From Prevotellaceae bacterium (GTDB taxonomy: Bacteria; Bacteroidota; Bacteroidia; Bacteroidales; UBA932), in NCBI GenBank assembly GCA_031258915.1, contig JAIRMD010000226.1, positions 1-10,166 on the forward strand: DNA of 10,166 nucleotides, in the 5' to 3' direction. Within the stretch, counting starts at the first letter, position 1; every line of letters starts with the position of its first letter. Both the position numbers and the translations under genes were made by a program. Below the pieces are notes generated by a model, which worked only from the letters and a program-made list of their open reading frames with translations, made no database searches and was not told the origin of the DNA. Shown here piece after piece: positions 5,776 to 10,166 of this stretch.

Positions 5776-5805
5776 AAAAAAAACAGGAAGGTTTTTAGCC
5801 TTCCT
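5776..5805 (-). terminator. Intrinsic terminator of the RRM protein gene
   Basis: AGGAAGG (5785-5791) and CCTTCCT (5799-5805) form a perfect 7-bp stem with a 7-nt loop. On the minus strand it is followed by G and eight T (5783-5776), a classical intrinsic terminator 22 bp after the RRM stop. On the plus strand only ATTTT follows. Confidence 0.88.
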
Positions 5806-5826
5806 ATTTTCGCTATACAGCCGCTT

Positions 5827-6126
5827 TTAATACCTTCTCGACGAGCTGTACCCGCCGCGGTTGCTGCTATAACCGGTTCTTTCTACTTTTGGTCTGGCAA
5901 CGTTCACAGTGATGGTCTTCCCTTCATGCTGCGATTCGTTCAGCTCGTCAATAGCCTTTTTTGCCTCTGCCTCGTTGGGCATTTCCACAAATCCGAACCC
6001 TCTGGATCGTCCGGAATCTCTGTCGGTAATAACTTTGGCAGAGGAAACCTCGCCGTAAGCGGCAAACAAGCTTTTTAAACCGGCGTCGTCCACGCCATAG
6101 TCTAAGTTTGAAATGTAAATGTTCAT
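5827..6126 (-). CDS. RRM-domain RNA-binding protein
   Basis: This is a small single-RRM protein of the kind widespread in Bacteroidota and cyanobacteria. Seen: 99 residues. RNP2 is IYISNL (3-8) and RNP1 is RGFGFVEM (42-49), with the aromatic residues Y4, F44 and F46 expected to stack on RNA bases. The RRM ends near residue 79. A short Gly/Ser/Arg/Tyr tail (about 83-99, including SSNRGGYSSSRRY) resembles the glycine-rich tails of eukaryotic and cyanobacterial RRM proteins. Known relatives in Bacteroides (RbpA/RbpB type) influence polysaccharide-utilisation genes and small-RNA regulation; that role here is inference. ATG 6126-6124 starts exactly at the domain edge. The gene has its own promoter, an A/U-rich leader of roughly 115-125 nt with a hairpin, and a strong terminator, so it is probably monocistronic. 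The long leader suggests control after transcription starts, as in cold-inducible RRM genes, but this is untested. Confidence 0.95.
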   Translation of the reverse strand: MNIYISNLDYGVDDAGLKSLFAAYGEVSSAKVITDRDSGRSRGFGFVEMPNEAEAKKAIDELNESQHEGKTITVNVARPKVERTGYSSNRGGYSSSRRY

Positions 6127-6189
6127 TGAAAAAAAAAATTATGTAAATAAATTTGATAAGAGAAAGAAAAGATAAAGAAAAGAACCACT

Positions 6190-6234
6190 TAGAATTTGTT
6201 TAGTAGAAAGAAGCGCTAAGCAATATAAATTCTA
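6190..6234 (-). other. Hairpin in the RRM gene 5' leader
   Basis: TAGAATTT (6190-6197) and AAATTCTA (6227-6234) are perfect 8-bp complements around a 29-nt loop containing the palindrome AGCGCT (6211-6218 region). It lies near the 5' end of the predicted leader, followed on the minus strand by a pyrimidine-rich unstructured stretch up to the ATG. It could be a thermosensor or an autoregulatory binding site; only the pairing is seen. Confidence 0.5.
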
Positions 6235-6250
6235 TACTCAAATCATCGGG

Positions 6251-6281
6251 CAAAGGTAGCATAATTTATTTTACGTGCAAA
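6251..6281 (-). promoter_or_regulatory. Bacteroidota-type promoter of the RRM gene
   Basis: On the minus strand TTTG (6281-6278) and TACCTTTG (6258-6251) are separated by exactly 19 bp, the same boxes and spacing as the perR promoter. Transcription should begin in the low 6240s. No other promoter-like sequence as good lies before the ATG. Confidence 0.85.
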
Positions 6282-6329
6282 ATATTTTGTAAATAAAATT
6301 TTCGCCGCGATTAATTAGAGCATATACTC

Positions 6330-6366
6330 AAAAAAAAAGTAAAAAGCGTTGCCTTGGCCTGAACGC
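6330..6366 (-). terminator. Intrinsic terminator of the SNF2 gene
   Basis: GCGTT (6346-6350) pairs with AACGC (6362-6366), with an inner GCC/GGC (6351-6353 and 6356-6358) and a small bulge. On the minus strand the stem is followed by TTTTT, AC and nine T (6345-6330). It begins 9 bp after the stop codon of the SNF2 gene. Confidence 0.8.
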
Positions 6367-6374
6367 CGTGGGGG

Positions 6375-9300
6375 TCAGTCCGCCTCCTGCGTATCCTTAA
6401 TGAGGGCAATCAGCTCGTTGAGCGACAGGCGGGCGGAGGTGTCGCTGCCTTCGAGCAGCGATTCGGCGAGGTCGCGCTTGGTGTGGTGCAGCCGGATGAT
6501 TTTTTCTTCGATGGTGTTTTCGGCAACCAGCCGGTAGATGGTTACCGGGCGCGTTTGCCCGATGCGGTGCGCGCGGTCGGATGCCTGATCCTCTACGGCG
6601 GGGTTCCACCACGGGTCGAGGTGGATGACAAAGTCGGCGGCGGTGAGGTTTAGCCCCAGCCCGCCGGCCTTGAGGCTGATGAGGAAAAGCTCGCCCTCGC
6701 CGCTCTGAAACCGCTTGACGCTCCGCTCGCGCTCGGCGGCGGGGGTGGAGCCGTCGAGGTACTGGTAGCTTACGCCTTCCCTGTCCAGCGATTTCCTGAC
6801 GATGGCGAGATGCGACACAAACTGGCTGAACACCAGCGCCCGGTGCTTGTTCTCGCGCAGCTCGCCCACGATTTCGAGAAACGCGCTTAGCTTCGACGAC
6901 GGTATCTGAATGTTGGCGTCTATCAGCTGCGGATGGCAGCTCGCCTGGCGAAGCTTGGTGATTTCGGCAAGCGCCTGTATGTGCTTTGCGCCGCTGCTGG
7001 CATCGCTGCCGCTCAGCTTTTCTACTGCCTGCCGGCGCAGGGCTTCGTAGAACGCCTGCTCTTCGCCGGAGAGCTGTATTTTTTTCACAATTTCGGTCTT
7101 GGGCGGCAGCTCCTCCAGCACGGACGTTTTGGTGCGGCGGAGAATGAAGGGGGCGATGAGTTTTTTGAGGTATTTGCGTGCTTTTGCGTCGTCCGGCTTA
7201 ATAAAGGTGTCGGTGAAGCGCTGCAAGCTGCCCAGCAGCCCTGGGTTGATAAAGTTGAAGATGTTCCAGATTTCGCCCAGATGGTTTTGAATTGGCGTGC
7301 CGGTGAGCGCTACGCGGAAGTCGGCCTTTAGCTGCATGGTAGCCTTAGAGGTTTTGGTGGCGTAGTTTTTGATGGCGTGCGCCTCGTCGAGAACAACGGT
7401 GGCGAATGACGGCTCGCTCAGCAGCTCGTTTTCCGACTGCAACAGCCCGTAGGAGATAATCAGCAGGTCGCAGGGCTCGAGCGATTGCAGCAGCTCTTTT
7501 CGGCTTGCGGCGTTGCCAAAAATTTTGACCTGCAGGGTAGGGGCAAAGCGTGCGGCCTCGTTAGCCCATCCGCTGATGACCGACACCGGGCAAACGACCA
7601 TCGCCGGGCCTTGCTGCGCCCGGTGCAGCAGCATGGCGAGCGCCTGCACGGTTTTTCCCAGCCCCATGTCGTCGGCAAGGCATGCGCCGCCTCCCCACTC
7701 GGCAAGCCGCGCGAGCCACCGAAAGCCTTCCTCCTGGTAGGCCCGCAGCTCTGCCGTCAGGGAGCCGGGTACGGCAACGGGTGCCTGCTGCACCTTGCCC
7801 ACCCGCTCCCGAAACTCCTGCCACGATTTATCCGCCTTCAGGTGCGCTGTCCCGTCAAAAAAATCGGTCAGCGCTATTGAGGCAAGCCTGTTTACTTTCA
7901 CCTCATTTTTTCCGATGGTCGAGAACAGGCGCAGCTCGTCCAGCTGCTTTTTGAGCTCGCTGCTCAGCGCAAGAAATTCGCCCGGGCTCAGCTCCACAAA
8001 GCGGTGGCGGCTTTGGGCGGTCAGCGCAAGCAGCTGCTGGAGCGAAACGACGGTATCTTCGTCAACCTTCAGCTCGCCCTGCAGGTCAAACCAGCCGGCT
8101 TCGCTTTTCAGCCGGAGGTTAAGGTTGCCAAAGCCGGCTGCGCCCCGTATGCGGAGGCGCTCGCCTTCGGGCCACTCCACCACGCTGATGTCCTTGTGCT
8201 TTGCCAGCATGTCGAGCAGGGAGAGCGAATCGAGCGGGTCGCTAAAGGTAATGAGGTCATCCGTCATGTCTAAGCTTTCCAGCGCTTGAATTTCGTTGAG
8301 CAGGATGCTTTCGTTTTCCAGCTCCTTTTGTATGTCCCGCTTTACCTGTAGCTGCGTGCTGTTTTCGTTGGCAATTAGCGCTCTTCCCCCTTTTCCGGGC
8401 TTGCAGTACGGGGGATGCGCGCCGAAGGGCTTGGCAAACAGCTCTGCCTTTAGGCCGTCGCCAAGGGGCAGCAGCTGGACGCGGATGCGCGAATCGGCGG
8501 GTACTTCCTTTACCTGCGCTTGAGCGCCTTCGGGGGTCAGCAGGTCGGAGTGAACGCTTATTCTCTGCCCGCTGAACACGCCCAGCAACTCCACCAGCTT
8601 GTCCTTGCCGTGCTCGGGCACCACCAGCGATTGCTGGGTAACTATCCGTAAGATTTGCATTTGCTGAGGCGTGAGGCTGTACACCCGGTAGCGCGTGTTG
8701 GTTTCCTTCTGGAGGGAAATAGGCTCGGCAATATTGCGCACATCCGTAGAGAGCGTGTAGCCTTTTGCGGATTTGGTTACCTGAATAACCGGCTGCGCCG
8801 CCACAAACTCTACGGGGATATTCGCGCTGTTTTCGAGAAAAATGTACGGATGCCCCACCAGCTGCTGGTAGGTGGCTTCTGTAAAATCATAAGATTCTTC
8901 GTAGTAGTTCCTGAAGCTTTTAATCGTTTTGGCAACGCGCAGGTCTTGGTCGGTCATGCCTTTGGTTTTACCCTCGTAGAAGCTTTTTAGCGCAATATTC
9001 CTGCCGGTTGACCAGCCTTTTGCCTGACGGGTTTGCAGCACCGGCTGTATGGAGGCGTTGCTGGGGTTAAAGAAGTAGGTTACCCGCACTTTGCTTTCGC
9101 CGTCTTTGGCAGGTCTGGCGGCAGCTGTTTTCATTCCCAGCAGCATGTTGAGAGATTTTTCCCACTCCTCCTGATGCGCAATGCGCGAAAGGACGGGCTG
9201 GTAGGAGAGGCTCAAGGCAATTTTGCGAAGCAGCTCGCTCGACCGCGCATCGCCAAACCACGATTTCATCGCGTACGCTGCCTCGTACGCCAGAATGGTG

Positions 9301-10166
9301 TAGCCCCCCTCGTGCGCTTTTGCGGTGACGGAAAAAATAAGCTCCGAAGCTGATGGCGGCAGCCGTTGCCCGGCCATGTAGCAAGTCAGAATGGCGATGA
9401 GCAGCAGGTAGTCGCTTTGATTTGTGCGGTAGCGAAAATGGTTGCTTAGACTCTCAGCTTCCTGTGCTTCCCTACTTTTCATGTTCAGCATGTGGAAAGT
9501 TACGATGGCAAAAAAGGCTAAGACGGAAGTATTGTTTTTGCTCATTTTCTGCTCCATTTTTTGGAAAATGGGGATGGCTTTTTGATGGCCAACGCTCATT
9601 AAGGCGGCGAAGTAGAAAAAGGCCACGTGCACCGTTGAAGGCGTCAACAAATTCCGGTTTAGCTTTCGCAGCATTTTTATGGATTTTTCGAAGGCCGCAA
9701 AAGCTTCGCTTACGTTGCCGCGCGCCATTTGGTCTGTTGCCGCAAATTGCATCGCCAGGATGTCGTCGCCGGGGGCGGTCAGCTCAGCTGCCTTTTGGAA
9801 GCTGCCCGACAGGAAGGCTACTTCTGCGGCGTTAAACAGATCCGCAACTTTGGTGTCCTTGCATACCTGCCGTATGCGCTCAATAGTGCGGTTGATTTCG
9901 GATAGCGGCGCCAGCTCGTTCATTTTGTCGTTGACGTAGAGCGATGCGGCGTTGCTTATCAAATCTGCATTTATCAGGCAAAGCTTGTCTTCGTACTCTT
10001 TGAGCTGGATTAGCTTGGCGTAGAGGCTCAACTTTTCGGAGGTCATGCTGCGCAAAATGCCGGATTCGTACCCGGCGTACTCCTCCGGCGCGTGCAAAAG
10101 GCTGTACAGGCAATCTCGAAGCTGAGCAGGGGCGCTGAAATCGAGGTAAAAGCCGATGTAGCGGTT
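6375..10166 (-). CDS. Large SNF2-family DEAD/DEAH ATPase (5' end outside the window)
   Basis: SNF2 ATPases use ATP to translocate on double-stranded DNA and remodel protein-DNA or polymerase-DNA complexes. The frame is open from the right edge, so 1263 residues are visible and the true start is missing; an in-frame TTG at 10097 is not convincing because coding-like sequence continues upstream. Order: an alpha-helical, TPR-like region (about 10166-9130), a long central region without recognised motifs (about 9130-7750), then the SNF2 core from LRAYQEEGFRW (7748 leftwards). Motif I is DDMGLGKT (7673-7650), motif Ia CPVSVISGW, motif II DEAH (7388-7377), motif III LTGTPIQN, motif IV ALVFSQF, motif V GGLGLNLTAAD with DPWWNPA, and motif VI DQASDRAHRIGQT. 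All ATPase residues look intact, so the protein should be active. It resembles the large single-polypeptide SNF2 proteins of Bacteroidota rather than E. coli RapA. Substrate and biological role are unknown. A terminator follows the stop. Confidence 0.93.
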   Translation of the reverse strand, partial: NRYIGFYLDFSAPAQLRDCLYSLLHAPEEYAGYESGILRSMTSEKLSLYAKLIQLKEYEDKLCLINADLISNAASLYVNDKMNELAPLSEINRTIERIRQVCKDTKVADLFNAAEVAFLSGSFQKAAELTAPGDDILAMQFAATDQMARGNVSEAFAAFEKSIKMLRKLNRNLLTPSTVHVAFFYFAALMSVGHQKAIPIFQKMEQKMSKNNTSVLAFFAIVTFHMLNMKSREAQEAESLSNHFRYRTNQSDYLLLIAILTCYMAGQRLPPSASELIFSVTAKAHEGGYTILAYEAAYAMKSWFGDARSSELLRKIALSLSYQPVLSRIAHQEEWEKSLNMLLGMKTAAARPAKDGESKVRVTYFFNPSNASIQPVLQTRQAKGWSTGRNIALKSFYEGKTKGMTDQDLRVAKTIKSFRNYYEESYDFTEATYQQLVGHPYIFLENSANIPVEFVAAQPVIQVTKSAKGYTLSTDVRNIAEPISLQKETNTRYRVYSLTPQQMQILRIVTQQSLVVPEHGKDKLVELLGVFSGQRISVHSDLLTPEGAQAQVKEVPADSRIRVQLLPLGDGLKAELFAKPFGAHPPYCKPGKGGRALIANENSTQLQVKRDIQKELENESILLNEIQALESLDMTDDLITFSDPLDSLSLLDMLAKHKDISVVEWPEGERLRIRGAAGFGNLNLRLKSEAGWFDLQGELKVDEDTVVSLQQLLALTAQSRHRFVELSPGEFLALSSELKKQLDELRLFSTIGKNEVKVNRLASIALTDFFDGTAHLKADKSWQEFRERVGKVQQAPVAVPGSLTAELRAYQEEGFRWLARLAEWGGGACLADDMGLGKTVQALAMLLHRAQQGPAMVVCPVSVISGWANEAARFAPTLQVKIFGNAASRKELLQSLEPCDLLIISYGLLQSENELLSEPSFATVVLDEAHAIKNYATKTSKATMQLKADFRVALTGTPIQNHLGEIWNIFNFINPGLLGSLQRFTDTFIKPDDAKARKYLKKLIAPFILRRTKTSVLEELPPKTEIVKKIQLSGEEQAFYEALRRQAVEKLSGSDASSGAKHIQALAEITKLRQASCHPQLIDANIQIPSSKLSAFLEIVGELRENKHRALVFSQFVSHLAIVRKSLDREGVSYQYLDGSTPAAERERSVKRFQSGEGELFLISLKAGGLGLNLTAADFVIHLDPWWNPAVEDQASDRAHRIGQTRPVTIYRLVAENTIEEKIIRLHHTKRDLAESLLEGSDTSARLSLNELIALIKDTQEAD

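Overview
The window reads as chromosomal, mostly housekeeping DNA from a member of the Bacteroidota, probably an anaerobic or microaerophilic Bacteroidales-like bacterium. Two promoters have the phylum's TTTG-N19-TAnnTTTG form, at 4007-4037 on the plus strand and 6251-6281 on the minus strand. Starts lack convincing Shine-Dalgarno sequences, intergenic DNA is A/T-rich between G/C-richer genes, and the gene types fit: a stand-alone RRM protein, a reverse rubrerythrin with a PerR-type regulator, and a very large SNF2 protein.

Layout, plus strand: the possible tail of an upstream gene (1-56); a U32-family protein of the RlhA/DUF3656 type (196-2007); a 494-bp spacer; cysteinyl-tRNA synthetase (2502-3974); a PerR-like Fur-family repressor (4074-4508); and a reverse rubrerythrin (4617-5171). 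Minus strand, reading leftwards from the right edge: an SNF2-family ATPase cut off by the window end (10166-6375), an RRM RNA-binding protein (6126-5827) and methylglyoxal synthase (5735-5286). Rubrerythrin and mgsA converge on a hairpin-rich spacer. Intrinsic terminators follow mgsA, the RRM gene and the SNF2 gene.

The most interpretable regulatory unit is the perR locus. It has a promoter with perfect box spacing, a 7-1-7 PerR/Fur-type palindrome inside a 25-bp imperfect palindrome between the -7 box and the ATG, a regulator carrying all the PerR-type metal ligands, and a peroxide-reducing rubrerythrin next door. This suggests an autoregulated peroxide-response pair.

The least explained DNA is the 2001-2501 spacer. 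It holds three 41-bp tandem repeats, each with an 8-bp-stem hairpin, the first of which supplies the stop codon of the U32 gene. Directly after them lies a 174-bp ORF-less segment bounded by 27-bp terminal inverted repeats, with an internal 17-bp tandem repeat and a branched hairpin. It looks like a MITE or dispersed structured repeat. I see no rRNA, tRNA, CRISPR array, transposase gene, phage gene or recognisable defence system, and no evidence for a wholly new multi-gene system.
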